A DNA stretch of 64,000 nucleotides from Glandiceps talaboti. Its lineage: Eukaryota > Hemichordata > Enteropneusta > Spengelidae. The notes beneath the pieces are model-generated. The model made no database searches. It was not told the DNA's origin and saw only the letters and a list, made by a program, of their open reading frames with translations. The position numbers were made by a program, and so were the translations under genes. This document shows positions 13,601 through 25,590 of this stretch, one piece after another. Positions within the stretch are counted from its first letter, which is position 1. Each line of letters starts with the position of its first letter. The stretch is taken from positions 23,356,964 through 23,420,963 of the forward strand of contig NC_135559.1 in the NCBI RefSeq assembly GCF_964340395.1, written 5' to 3'.

Positions 13601-16548
13601 GGATTTAATCTGTTGACAAAGACTGAAGTATGCAGTTTAACATTGCAGGCAACAGTTTGGAACAAAAGTCTAACTTAATATTATATTTATCAGGGTGTTG
13701 TAATTTTAGGCATCTGATCGTAATCAATCACATTCTGTCAAAGCTGTTAAATCCTGGTTTTCCCAATTTGTAGTATTTTTTGTACAAAGAAATAACCCCC
13801 CCCCCCTCCCATCCCCACCCCCCTTGTAGAAAGAGGATTTTAAACACAACATCCGTGGGAGTCCGGGGTACAGTAAAAGTTGACGAGGTACTTACTCGTA
13901 TAAGAATGTGTGCATCCAAGCCTAACTGTGCTGAAGCTACTGCTGTGGTTCTGCAATGATTAGAAGTGAAAGCTCCACATGTAACAACACCTTTGTATCC
14001 TTTTGAGACGGCATCACCCAATAAAAACTCAATGTTTCGAATCTAGATAAAAGACATGAAAATACATGTTATATACTTCTGTATTGAGCACTGTACAACA
14101 GCATCCATTTGAAAGATATTTACTCTGTGATACAACACATGACAAAGATTGCAACATATTAGACACTGTTTCTGAATTTATCTTTACTTCGTCACTCTAA
14201 AAGGGACATCATATTTACTTTGATATCAAAATTTTTCATCACAATGTGCCACATTTGTCATGTCATGTCAGCCATACACTGCATTATTCATTCTAATGAA
14301 GTCTAATTGAATGTACACAATAAATGAACAAAGATGCTAGCTTGATCTGTACATCACATAATTAATATCACTTGATCTGTACATCACATAATTAATATCA
14401 CTTGATCTGTACATCACATAATTAATATCACTTGATCTGTACATCACATAATTAATATCACTTGATCTCTACATCACATAATTAATATCACTTGATCTCT
14501 ACATCACATAATTAATATCACTTGATCTGTACATTACATAATTAATATCACTTGATCTGTACATCACATAATTAATATCACTTGATCTGTACATCACATA
14601 ATTAATATCACTTGATCTGTACATCACATAATTAATATCACTTGATCTGTACATCACATAATTAATATCACTTGATCTGTACATCACATAATTAATATCA
14701 CTTGATCTGTACATCACATAATTAATATCACTTGATCTGTACATCACATAATTAATATCACTTGATCTCTACATCACATAATTAATATCACTTGATCTCT
14801 ACATCACATAATTAATATCACTTGATCTGTACATCACATAATTAATATCACTTGATCTGTACATTACATAATTAATATCACTTGATCTGTACATCACATA
14901 ATTAATATCACTTGATCTGTACATCACATAATTAATATCACTTGATCTGTACATCACATAATTAATATCACTTGATCTGTACATCACATAATTAATATCA
15001 CTTGATCTGTACATCACATAATTAATATCACTTGATCTGTACATTACATAATTAATATCACTTGATCTCTACATCACATAATTAATATCACTTGATCTCT
15101 ACATCACATAATTAATATCACTTGATCTGTACATCCCCAGCAACATCCCTGTGAAATTTCAGCCAAATCAACAAAGTACTTACTACTTTTGGAATTATTT
15201 TTACATGTTTAGCCCTAATTTGCATATCACTGATGGGATCATTGTGTCATGAACAATACTTAAACTTAGCACCCCAAGAACATTCCTACCAAATTTCAGG
15301 CCAATATACCCAGTAGTCTTAAGTTTTTTGACCAAAAATCACATTTTTAAAACCCAAATCACATACCTGTGAAGCGATCATTTTCATTTGAACAATTTCC
15401 AAACTAGACACGAAAAGTAATCTCCCCACCAAATACCAAGGCAACCAGTCTGGCGGTTTTTGAGTTTAAGTCGTCCACATACACATTATACAAATTCTAC
15501 TTGTGTGTAGCTAATAGTATCTACTATGTTCTATACCTAGGTGTGTGTATTTAGTATCTGCTATGTTCTATACCTAGGTGTGTGTATTTAGTATCTGCTA
15601 TCTTCTATACCTAGGTGTGTGTATTTAGTATCTGCTCTGTTTTATCCCTATATCCTGGGTGTGTCTAGCTAGCTCTCTATGCTTTACTGCCTTTACAGTT
15701 GATCAATCATAATTTATAGACAGCAATACTCACATGGAGAAAACAATGTGTTGTCACCTTCATGATCTATACTCTAAGTTCAAAGGTGTACCCTTTGTAA
15801 TGCAAATTACCTTGCCTTTAATTGGTCAAACCAACCTATTTGCAAGTGGTGCCATATTACATGTTACTACAAGTCTATCAAATGGCCCCAAATCATCTAC
15901 TTCAGTGTTCAGTTGTTTAAAAATTAACAACTGTTTGTCTCACTTATCAACTGTTTGTCTCACTTATCAACTGTTTGCCTCACTTATCTTTCTTTCTCCT
16001 TGTCTAGAATATATATTGTTTGCTAAATGGCATTGATGTGTTCTTATCATAAATATTCATTTTTAGTTAGCCAGGCACAAGTACATAAAATGTAAAGTGC
16101 ACCACAACTAGCCAGTAAGTAGGAACACTACCTGGGGCCCTAAAGGAGCCCTATTCTAAGGAGTGGTGACTATGTTACTATACAGTGATAGGCTGGGCAC
16201 TGTACTAATGATACACATCCAGTGAATGAAACTATACTTAGTATCTGCAGACTCCAATGGGTGTGATAATGATTATATACATCGATACACTCAAACTTGC
16301 ATGTTGTACAATTGCCTTGTAGCTTGTTAACAATGAGCCGATGGTGGTAACATATGACATTATGTATATTTATTAAATATCTCATCTTACCTTGTTGCCT
16401 GTTAGAGTACTACCTGTCATATCGTCTCTCTTGACGTACAACTCAAAATCATCTGGTACTGTTTCTATATTCCATCTGTGTATGGGAGTTCCCATGTTGG
16501 CCAACTACAAAAAGAGAGGAAAGCACAACCCAACGTTACATGCATATC

Positions 16549-16619
<71 letters not shown>

Positions 16620-19310
16620 TGTGTATCTACATAACATATAGACTACAAGTATTTCAAATTGCTGTTGATGAAAGATACAGAGCTAATGTTCAGTTTCTTG
16701 TTTGCCAATTCCACATTTGAATATGATCTTAAGTTTTGTATTAATAAAATATTTTTAATACGGAAGAAACAATGGATGGTAATACAACTTCATTACACTA
16801 GAAAATAGGTCAACCCAATAGTTTTGTTCAAGATTTATTTTCACGTATAACTTAGCATTGTAGTGGGAGTGAAACAGAGTCACCCTGTATATCTTAAGAC
16901 CCACACTTAGTATTGTAGTGGGAGTGAAACAGAGTCACCCTGTATATCTTAAGACCCACACTAGATGCGTTATATATTACATAACAATACATACTTTGGA
17001 CTTTAAATACTGTCTTGATGTTAAATACATATGTTCATCACATTTGTTGTATTTTCAAATCTTTTTCAGGTATTTCTTGTGGTAAATTATTGTTTCCAAG
17101 GATTATATTTTGGGTGATATGTAACATTCTTGTTTTGGCAAATTTACCAGACTCAAAGTTATATTCATTTTATCCCGGCTATACCTGGCATTTCCAAGAC
17201 TAAATTATATTTTCCCCAGAAGTTCCATGGAAGTACTTTGAAATTCCAGAACTGTATATTATACGTGTCACATGACTACAATGTAGAGTTTGTTTACACT
17301 AGACAGTAACTTCAAAATCATGAAAATGTAATCAGTACATCAGGGGATTATTTACTCAAAAAAGAAGAAGATATATTGGAAGTCCCTAGATCAAATCCAT
17401 TCTGAAAGCCTCAATGCAATTATCAGCTGGGTTGATACACACACAAACGTTATGTGCACAATTGCACCATACTATGATCTGAGATGTCTGACAGACTACA
17501 TAAAAGTAGTATAGATTATATATAGAGTTGCCAAACATGAGAAATCCATTACCTTGAATTATTAGCAAATCAAGATTTGCATACTGAGGGATCATGTCAT
17601 CAAAAAATAATCCATATATTCATGAACTAATTTGAATTTTTAGGGCTATTCCCCAGAGAAACAAGACAGCAGTCAAACCTGCTGTAGATCACATTTCCAA
17701 TGTGAAAGCATGCCACGAGGGTCAAAGGTCAAAGGTGATCAGTATGTAAATCAACCACACAATGCACCCTGTGATGTCACGTTGTAACCAGCCAATTGTA
17801 GTACAGATCTAGAGGGCTTGTTAAATTACAGCACCACGTGGCCGTTTTTCCACACATGGACATAGCAAGTGACAGAAATTAATTTATTAGCCCTGTTCTT
17901 GACTAAATCAATGAATTCTTCACCAGTATGTTTAAAACAAATAGATCTTCTAAATTCATTTATAGGTCCTTCATTGCCATAATGTAGATTGTCGGAGATA
18001 GCAATTGTACAAAAGTTATTCTATCATGCCCTTGAAGTTGAACCTGCTTCAAGAACAAAATAGTAAATAGGTGGCACAAACTTCTTTACTTTGTAAATTC
18101 TGATAAAAATAGATACAAACAACATGTGACCATCACCCAAGTAATTTCCTTTTTAACAATAATTTAATTTACTTGTTAACATAACTTAATAATTGCCGAG
18201 TGGGTCTACTTCAAGAAAACCTTATCAGAGACACTTAATCAATCTACATGGTTTGGTTTTAATGAATAGTAAATATAAAGAGTAAAAATAAGCATACAGA
18301 TTTATTCGAGTGCTTGAGCATCTTGGCCTTATCGTCCCATATGATAAAATATGCTCGATACATATCATAATATGGTGCCACCTGGCTTTCCAAACTCTCC
18401 TCAGGGACTCTCCTACCCTACCCTACCCCCACCCCCCTCTCCCTCCTGAATATTTTCTTGCCCTCCGAGCAACGACGGATCGATGGAATATATGTTACAC
18501 GGGCATATTAAAGTTGTCTTAACCTTTTCGCACTAATAGTCACTGCAATAATATGTACATATAAAATATATACTGCAACGAACTGTGCATTGATGATGGA
18601 AAATTCCCTCACACTTTTACACGCAAGGTCGTTTTATCAGCGGCACACATGCAGTGACCAGCATATTCATTGCACACTGTTCAACATCACAATACCTAGC
18701 CGATGTACCCCCATTCAAATATTGTACAGCCGTATTTCAATTTTGTGAACATTACAAAATACACATACCGGTATATACGTTTATCGACGGACTTACATAT
18801 TGACTCTCTGGCGATTTGTGGAAAACAAATACACTTTCTAACACGGTGGTTTATACTGTAATGTGCGCGGCGTTACAATGTAACGTGCCGGTCCAGTAAA
18901 CGGTCTTCGCTACCGTACGTCTATCACTAGCACTTAACATGTCGGCTAACGATAATGGCTGGTAGACCCGAAAAGTGCGCATTTATATTCAGTAGTTTAT
19001 TGCAAAATGAAATCGTTTAGGAAGCGAGTACACCAGACTCGCCTTATCTCAGTGAACACCATACTTTCTGTAAGTCTGCTGGTTGCATGACCTGAGCGGT
19101 TCAGTCTTTTAATATAACAATACGCTATACACACTTTACTTCATTGCTTAGTTGTTGACGCAAAATGAAATATATTTTCTTTACCTCTACTCTGTGCTTT
19201 GGTACGTCCTTCATCTTCTTTGCAAACTCTGGAGGGTTCCATTCTGCCAAAAAACTCTTAGCGATTTCAAGTTTGTCCATTCTGGCTCTCTTGCTGGCTT
19301 GCTCTGACAT
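7630..19310 (-). CDS. D-cysteine desulfhydrase / ACC deaminase family PLP enzyme, nine exons
   Basis: Exons: 19185-19310, 16391-16504, 13896-14042, 12478-12614, 10724-10826, 10326-10426, 9344-9504, 8779-8919, 7630-7763. All have GT-AG borders and the phases join to give 387 aa. The start is the first ATG after an in-frame TAA. Family marks: GNK at 78-80 with the presumed PLP-binding Lys80; TCGAFTSNHCR around 101-111 (substrate and PLP contact loop); IPIGGSS at 186-192; TCGTAVTTG at 221-229 (phosphate-binding loop); LDPVYTGKA at 310-318; HTGG at 342-345. The family is fold-type II and cytosolic or organellar. It splits D-cysteine to pyruvate, H2S and ammonia, or deaminates ACC; sequence reading cannot tell which. 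Bacterial members are about 330 aa and plant ones about 400 aa. There is a roughly 40-residue tail after HTGG. No signal peptide is seen. Introns hold minisatellites and a MITE. Confidence 0.93.
7770..7880. repeat. Short tandem duplication in intron 8 of the desulfhydrase gene
   Basis: About two and a half copies of a roughly 41-bp unit containing 'ggttaaaacatggcttgg', next to the acceptor of exon 9. Unlike the array at the other end of this intron, the unit does not include the splice site. Confidence 0.7.
8001..8778. repeat. Splice-donor-copying minisatellite next to exon 8
   Basis: About 19 units of 37-45 bp. On the coding (minus) strand each ends in 'TGTACATACAG' followed by GTAA, the same as the last bases of exon 8 plus its donor (exon ends at 8779). 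Some units share 14 exon bases, 'GTTTGTACATACAG'. The array begins exactly at the exon edge. The rest of the unit is a 'TATGGTGTGTGTATAG'-type sequence. Each unit is therefore a potential decoy 5' splice site lying just downstream of the real one. Confidence 0.9.
9639..10258. mobile_element. 620-bp MITE with about 37-bp terminal inverted repeats
   Basis: The left end starts CACTGTACAACATTTTACCC and the right end, reverse-complemented, starts CACTGTACAATATCTTACCC. The match continues to about 37 bp. A direct AGTTA flanks both sides (9634-9638 and 10259-10263), consistent with a 5-bp target duplication. There is no transposase ORF, so it is non-autonomous. It lies in intron 6 of the desulfhydrase gene. 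The superfamily is not assigned. Confidence 0.8.
11440..11660. other. GC-rich CCTGG/CCAGG-rich patch in intron 4
   Basis: The patch is unusually GC-rich for this window. It has repeated 'gggaccaggcc'-like and 'ggccaggccctgg' segments in both orientations, probably a decayed tandem or foldback repeat. A related 'ggcctggtccca' occurs at about 11190. No conserved coding frame is seen. Confidence 0.4.
11690..12400 (+). repeat. Dispersed repeat, family B
   Basis: It shares with 53820-54260 the motifs 'tttgaccttgaa', 'ggtcaaggtcaa' and 'ggttgaaatca', in the same order and orientation. It ends near a polyC/polyA tract at 12400-12421. It appears to contain an internal duplication of about 200 bp. 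It lies in intron 4, before exon 4 at 12478-12614. Confidence 0.55.
12800..13080. repeat. SINE-like dispersed repeat in intron 3
   Basis: The sequence includes 'caaaatggctgctaggcggc' and a 'ggatggacagacggacag' tail, then 'aacccaatcc'. A comparable tail ('ggacggacagatggga') ends the family-B repeat near 54210. No ORF is conserved. The class cannot be fixed from one copy. Confidence 0.4.
14341..15134. repeat. 30-bp minisatellite, 26 full copies, with higher-order order
   Basis: The unit reads 'cttgatctgtacatcacata' then 'attaatatca', and the 30-bp period is exact over 26 units. A pair of units with 'cttgatctct' occurs at 14461, 14761 and 15061, exactly 300 bp (10 units) apart. A rarer 'acattacata' variant occurs at 14521, 14851 and 15031. 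It lies in intron 2 of the desulfhydrase gene. Confidence 0.97.
15135..15480 (-). repeat. Dispersed repeat, family A, inverted copy
   Basis: Reverse complement of the 1850-2100 and nearby sequence. It directly follows the 30-bp array. The shared segments include the match to 'gtgatatgcaaattagggct'. Confidence 0.6.
15530..16390. other. Intron 2 remainder with short tandem repeats
   Basis: Three copies of 'tacctaggtgtgtgtattta' occur at about 15534-15630. Three copies of a roughly 21-bp 'caactgtttgtctcacttat' unit occur at about 15928-15988. No coding evidence is seen. Confidence 0.5.
16553..16616. repeat. (GT)n microsatellite in intron 1
   Basis: About 30 GT dinucleotides with one interruption, about 50 bp upstream (coding sense) of exon 2. 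A 65-bp direct duplication ('cttagcattgtagtgggagt'-like) follows at 16852-16965. Confidence 0.95.
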
Positions 19311-20264
19311 CGTGTGATTAAAATCTACCACAGCTATTAACGTCGTGTATTATGCAGAGTGTCCGTGGCACAATAAGATAACCAGGGTCAGCATGGAACT
19401 TTCCGCGCATGATAAAGCCACCTAACTCAACGGTGATTATAATACTAGCTGTCATCAATACTTTGCAGTAACACAACCACTTGTACAATACTTAATACAT
19501 GAATAGTAAGCTAAGCAGCTTTAACATCCCGGCAGTTACCTGGACCATGCTAGACAAATACACGTATCTGATGTGTTTGCATTGAGTCGGTAAAATGGGC
19601 CTTATTAATAATTTAAAACCATGGAAGTACCCCAGGCCGCCACAGGCACTCAAATCAATGTGTAGAAAAAAAATGTAATGTATGTAAATAAGTCTTATTT
19701 ACATACATATTTTTTTTAAATCATACACAGTGATTCGAGTGCCTGTGCCCAGGCCCATAGCCTGTACCGGGAGCCTGTACTGTGTACAACTATTTTATTT
19801 CTGTATTTATGAATCGAATTATTGAAATGCCCAAAGAAAGACAGTATAGTCATGTGACTGAGGAAAGACTGCACAGTGCGAACACTCATGTATTCATATA
19901 ATTTAGTTGTAATTCACATGTCGCACACCTGTCACAATAACCGAGAGGCAGAATACTGACTTATCGGCACATAAATATTCACCCAACAATAGTTGCATAG
20001 TATAGATATTACTTTTAGCTATCAGAAATTGATCTTAAGCTGAAGAACAAACTTTCAATATGTATCTCTTCCATAAAAACATGCAAAAAACCAGTGTCAC
20101 CACTCACAGCTATTGCAGAACGTAACTAGTTTTCCGGAAAGTTGATGGAAATTCTCACACATTTGTTTTTATTGAATGCAGTATCTCTATACGCATTTAA
20201 AACAACAAATCATATACCTCAAGTACTCTCTAGGTCAGGAGTATATTACGAAGATTTAGTGTCG
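19311..20264. other. 5' flank of the desulfhydrase gene, with a hairpin element
   Basis: The transcription start must lie just right of 19310; no clear TATA box or CpG island is visible. At 19641-19749 is a long imperfect inverted repeat. Its arms begin CACAGGCACTC and meet at 'gtaaataag tc ttatttac' (about 19683-19700), resembling a foldback MITE. No further gene is seen. Confidence 0.45.
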
Positions 20265-20272
20265 CCCATTTG

Positions 20273-20406
20273 TAGACTGTCGACAGTCGTTGGCGCCTTT
20301 TTTTTGCTACGTTTTATCTTTAACGTAAGTCGTCCGATCCGGAGCAATACTACTAGTATAATCGCATACTGATATCGAGGCCGAGCGAGCGACTGTCGAC
20401 AGTCTA
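20273..20406. mobile_element. 134-bp MITE with 8-bp target duplication
   Basis: The termini are TAGACTGTCGACAGTCG and its reverse complement, a perfect 17-bp TIR. CCCATTTG occurs directly on both sides (20265-20272 and 20407-20414). An 8-bp duplication fits hAT-like or other 8-bp-TSD superfamilies. The TIR itself contains a perfect 14-bp palindrome, GACTGTCGACAGTC. There is no coding capacity. Confidence 0.85.
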
Positions 20407-20414
20407 CCCATTTG

Positions 20415-22104
20415 TTGTAATTTAAGTTATCATTCATTTAAAAATACTTTTCGTTTAAGTCTTTCCAGTGAGAGATATTTCTCCTTTTCACTTGCAAAAG
20501 AAAAACAACACTTACATGTACTGTTCTGTTCTGTGACTGTTTTAGTGACTATATCGATAAAAGAATTTATCGTATTTTCAACTGAATCTTCTTATGCCAC
20601 TTTAATTGTGTAGAGTATGGATAACAATGTAATAAACGTTACCACACTTTTCTTTCTTTTTAAAGTGGGCACATTCTCGAAGTTTACAGGGATGTTGTTG
20701 GGTGATGTTGTTGGGTGTCAAAAAAGAATTGTGCGAGGCAACCATGTCTTTGAAATTCTATATCGTTTTGCTTACCTCATGCTTTAATTTTAGGAATGTA
20801 ATACACGTTATTCAAAGCAAATGTCCATTTCCATTACATTATTTGTATTTGTCTGTCAAAACTTGTCTAGAATGCAAGAGCTAATTATACAATAAATAAC
20901 TCCAAGTATCAAGATAAAAATAACGTCTCACGCCGAGTATTTTAATTAAAATAATGAGTATTTCCTCCAGAAACATAAAAAGTAACGTAGATTACAAACA
21001 TATCAATCGTAACTTAAGTTTGTGAATCAACTGGACTCTTTTATTTTCAAATGGCAAAAGCTGACATATAACTTAACCATCCCTCTGAATCAGTTGATCC
21101 TGTGGCTCAACCTAATACTGCTGGAAACTCATCACATTCACAGAATCGAACACCACACCCTGGAACTTCTATGGAAATAGACCCCCGGTATTGGGGACTT
21201 GGTGGCGGCTATATATATGACAGTCACTGGTACATCAGGGAAGTAAAAGAGATAGACCCCTTTGACAAGGAAGTGTATACGTACATGTATTTCTACTCTT
21301 CGATTGGCTTGTGAAATCTGCCAAAAGAGCTTTTGAACTCGATTCCTGGCAAAGTCAAGAAAATACTTTCATTGTTAGTGTTTCTCTGATTTTCCTGTTG
21401 AACCTTAGCAAGTACTTGTCTCATTACTGAGAAAACAAATTCCTGTTATTTCTATGTCTTAAGACAGTAATGATCAGATTCTGCATTTTCTTCCGTTCGC
21501 TTAAAATAAATAGCTGCTTCAATGATTGTTTCTTAGTTTAGAATCCAATCCAAATTGATTACGTTTTCTCCTGAAAACGGTGTTTGGTTGCACTTCAGTC
21601 TTTTTAAAGCCACCAAAAATAACGTTCTTTGTAAAATATGTTATATGACATTTTACCCAACAACTTAACGAAGTTAACTGTCCTAGACACGTGATGTTAC
21701 AAAGTTTTAATGTCACAGTGTTCGTTATGACGACAAACTTTAAATATTTGAAAACAGACTTGTTTTCATGTACACTGAGAGGCATTGCTTGAAAAGTTTT
21801 CGGCAAAAAACCAGCGGGTAATTTATGTTACGTCAATTTAAATTGTCGTTTGGTTACATTATAAATGTACACAACAATGGAAACAATTGATTCGGATTTT
21901 CATTTGGTTCCATTACGGTGTGAGGTGTTAGTCCAACAAATTCACAGGTATATAAATATTACATTACGAAGGCGGCGATCACTCGGTACGAAAACAAACG
22001 TCACAAAATCATGATGGAAATAGAGGTAAATAAAGCATTTAGACGCTTTCACCACATCGGATTTTAATCAGATTGCTCAAAATACTAAGTGTACCGTGTG
22101 GGAA
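20415..22104. other. Intergenic stretch without supported genes
   Basis: The 70-codon ORF at 21102-21314 begins MAQPNTAGNSSHSQ. It is continuous upstream with a possible SVDPVAQP reading and could be a transposon fragment, but no family was recognised. Nothing else is supported. Confidence 0.35.
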
Positions 22105-22107
22105 TTA

Positions 22108-23634
22108 GGGACCGGTCAGTTTCTCTAGCCGGGGGGGGGGGGGGGGCGGCGGTGGATTCTTAAATCAGGCCGACAAAAAGTCACTGACCCCCCCCCCCAT
22201 CTGTAAAACCAAAAACAGGCTGACACCCCTATCACTTATTTCTAAAACAAGATGACCACCAGTGACCCCCCACACACACACACACACACATATATATAAT
22301 ATTCACATGACAGGTATTTTTTTGATCGTGACTGAGTATGGACTGCTTGACTGTCTTGCAACTAGCACTATCATAATTATAATTATTGACGACACAATGT
22401 AACATATTCCAAAAGGAGTTTAATAGCATCTGACAGTGAAAGGTAGGAGGAAAGCTTGAGAAGGCAATATTTACATCTCTTATGGGGTCCTAGGGGGTCT
22501 CCCTCTAGAAGCCCTGGAGCTTTTTTACTCTGAAAAGTCAATTTTGAGACTATTCAGACACTTTCAGACAATAATTTTCCAATATATGTAAAAAGCAACT
22601 ACGTATGGTTGAAATACTTTTGAAATATACTTTGATAGCATCAGTAAGAAGGGAAGAACTTGAGACTGGGATATGTCCACCTGTGGGGGTCCGAGGGGGT
22701 CTCCCTCTAGAAGCCCTTGTCTGGAGGATTTTTATTCTGAAAGCCAATACTTAGGCTATTCAGACCCTTTCAAGCAATAACTTAATTCATGCTTTACAAG
22801 ACAGCACCATCAAGTATCAGAAACTATTCTATTATAACTTACATAAGGGTTGAAATATGTTCTTAACAAGTTAACTGGCATCATTATAGTAAAGGTCGGC
22901 ACATCTAATGGTAGTATCATTGATAGGGGGGATTTGGAGTTTAAGGCAATTTTAGACTATCTTGGCAAACATTTCACATCTTTAAAAGACAATATCATAT
23001 CAAGTTAGAATAGGATGAAAATATTAAAGAAAAGTTTAATACCATTATGACAGTAAAAAGGTTGCTGGTGCATCTGATTGTTGGTTGAATGCATGAGTGA
23101 CCTCTGGGGGTTATAGGGAGTCCTTCGGGTTTTTCCCCTGGCAGATCTGCCGTTTTTTGCTTCTATTAAGGCAATGTTTAGGTTATTCATAGCCTTTGAG
23201 GTAATATTCCCAAGCTTCGAAAAACTAACGTAAATGTAAGTTTTAAATGAGTTTCCCATGTCACACAAAAATGGGTCTGTAACACTTGGTATAGGGGCAT
23301 TAATATTGCATGTATAGTAAAGTCACAGGTATATGTTAAAGAACTTTAGGTGGTCATACCTAGTGTATAATAGAAACTGGCATCTGATGAGATGTGGTGA
23401 TTTGTAGTGTCAATAACAAAATAGAAAGTGTATTAATCCCTTCTGAAAAGTTAATACTGACGAGTAGAACAATTTAGCTTAACTTCTTTTATAAAGTATC
23501 TATGAAGATTACCATTACTAAACGTTCAAGTTCACTTTTGCCCCAAAGTACAATATAAGTGAAGCATTGATTGTGAAATAGCCAAGCATTTACATGACAT
23601 GTTCTGTAACTAGCGTGGTAGCTAGGTATAATAC

Positions 23635-23711
<77 letters not shown>

Positions 23712-23994
23712 GTCATATTTGAACTAAATAAGTAATATTAAAGAATTTATGTAAGAAACAGGGACAAGAACAAATATTTACATGTACCTCATTTCAGACA
23801 AAGCTATATACGGTGGTAGAAAAGGATTTTTTTCTTCCATCACTTTCCAAAACACAATGACCCCCCCCCCCTCCCATCCACAATTTTCAAAACAGCATGA
23901 CCCCCAACTGCCAATTTCAAAAACAGAGTGACTCCCCCTACAAATCCACCACCCCCCCCACCCCCCCACCCCGCCGAAGAAACTGACCGGTCCC
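22108..23994 (+). mobile_element. Harbinger-like non-autonomous DNA transposon, copy A
   Basis: The ends are GGGACCGGTCAGTTTCT and its reverse complement. Both are followed inward by long G (or C) runs and 'ggtggatt'. A direct TTA flanks both sides (22105-22107 and 23995-23997); a TWA 3-bp duplication is typical of PIF/Harbinger. The 1.9-kb interior has no transposase. It has diverged tandem copies of a roughly 200-bp block containing 'ggtctccctctagaagccct' (near 22495 and 22700) and a (TATATG)n run at 23635-23710. A second copy in inverted orientation is at 43598-46012. Confidence 0.8.
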
Positions 23995-24359
23995 TTAGTG
24001 CCCAGTATGGGTCAGTAAAATTTTTTGTCGCCTAACAAATACTCGATTTCCTTACAATGATTTCATGTAAAGTGTTAGCATTTGAAACAGTCAACCCTCA
24101 ACCAGCTTAAAACGAAAATGTAACTACACTCTCAATGTGGCTAGAGTAGAATGCTTTCAGTCCTGGCTTTCAGTATATCTGGTCTAATATTCAGTGATCT
24201 TCCGCAGTAAGTACATTCGCTGTTGGCATTTCGTATATTCAACATCAGTGTTCTGTTGAATTGAAATGCAAGTTTATCACCATTGAGAATTTATAGGTAG
24301 CGGTATATTGAAACACGCTTTGCAACCTCAGAGTTAATTTAAAGTTTCAATATTCAAGG

Positions 24360-24515
24360 GCGAGGTTGGTCATGTATGGTGTTATTAGGTAAAATACCGT
24401 CACCGGTCTTGACACTTGTATGTGATCCGAGCCAGAGGTAATAATTGTAAAGCGCTTTTAGCACGGTGTGGGAAAGCGCTATATAAGAACCCAACATTAT
24501 TATTACTATTATTAT
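24360..24515 (+). mobile_element. 3' tail of a LINE/SINE ending in (ATT)n
   Basis: Contains 'gtaaagcgcttttagcac' and 'gaaagcgctatataag' followed by an ATT-rich tail. I recognise this tail type from L2/CR1-related LINEs and the SINEs that share their 3' ends. No upstream body was identified. Confidence 0.5.
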
Positions 24516-24519
24516 ATTT

Positions 24520-24790
24520 AACGTGCTGTCCATCATTGAATCCTTTAACGTGCTGTCCATCATTGAATCCTTTAACGTGCTGTCCATCATTGAATCCTTT
24601 AACGTGCTGTCCATCACTGAATCCTTTAACGTGCTGTCCATCATTGAATCCTTTAACGTGCTGTCCATCATTGAATCCTTTAACGTGCTGTCCATCATTG
24701 AATCCTTTAACGTGCTGTCCATCATTGAATCCTTTAACGTGCTGTCCATCATTGAATCCTTTAACGTGCTGTCCATCATTGAATCTTTTA
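24520..24790. repeat. 27-bp minisatellite, about 10 copies
   Basis: The unit is 'aacgtgctgtccatcattga' then 'atccttt', very homogeneous: one unit has 'atcactga' and the last is truncated. The period is a multiple of 3, so several frames are open, without coding meaning. It begins directly after the ATT tail of the LINE/SINE remnant. Confidence 0.95.
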
Positions 24791-24870
24791 GATCTCTCTA
24801 TAGAGACCACAACGGTTTGTTTATAGACCACGTGGTTTAAAGACCACGTTGGCATCCACACAATTTTTCG

Positions 24871-25590
24871 TAGAGTAGAGTAGAGTAGAGTAGAGTAGAG
24901 TAGAGTAGAGTAGAGTAGAGTAGAGTAGAGTAGAGTAGAGTAGAGTAGAGTAGAGTAGGGTAGGGTAGGGTAGGGTAGGGTAGGGTAGGGTAGGGTAGAG
25001 TAGGGTAGCGTAGGGTAGGGTAGAGTAGAGTAGGGTAGGGTAGAGTAGAGTAGAGTAGAGTAGAGTAGAGTAGAGTAGAGTAGAGTAGAGTAGAGTAGAG
25101 TAGAGTAGAGTAGTGTAGAGTAGAGTAGAGTAGAGTAGTGTAGAGTAGGGTAGAGTAGAGTAGAGTAGGGTAGAGTAGAGTAGGGTAGAGTAGAGTAGAG
25201 TAGAGTAGAGTAGAGTAGAGTAGAGTAGGGTAGGGTAGAGTAGAGTAGGGTAGAGTAGTGTAGAGTAGTGTAGAGTAGTGTAGAGTATAGTAGAGTAGGG
25301 TAGAGTAGTGTAGAGTAGAGTAGAGTAGGGTAGGGTAGAGTAGAGTAGAGTAGAGTAGTGTAGTGTAGAGTAGAGTAGAGTAGAGTAGGGTAGAGTAGTG
25401 TAGAGTAGGGTAGAGTAGAGTAGAGTAGTGTAAAGTAGAGTAGGGTAGAGTAGTGTAGGGTAGAGTAGAGTAGGGTAGAGTAGGGTAGAGTAGAGTAGAG
25501 TAGAGTAGAGTAGAGTAGAGTAGAGTAGAGTAGGGTAGAGTAGAGTAGAGTAGGGTAGAGTAGAGTAGAGTAGAGTAGAGTAGAGTAGAG
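24871..25590. repeat. (TAGAG)n pentamer array, about 720 bp
   Basis: A pentameric array with unit variants TAGAG, TAGGG, TAGTG and single TAGCG, TATAG and TAAAG. TAGGG units are clustered at about 24956-25020. The minus-strand frames reading STLLY repeats (up to 400 codons) are artefacts of a 5-bp period, which leaves all frames without stops. Confidence 0.97.

Noticed and set aside
14341-15134. CRISPR-like array (30-bp repeats)
   Set aside because: No unique spacers; it is a head-to-tail minisatellite in an animal intron.
21102-21314. 70-codon ORF beginning MAQPNTAG
   Set aside because: Looks like real protein text in part, but no family recognised and no splice or upstream support; noted only as a possible transposon scrap.
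24956-25020. Telomere-like TAGGG run
   Set aside because: The unit is a pentamer variant within (TAGAG)n, not the TTAGGG hexamer.
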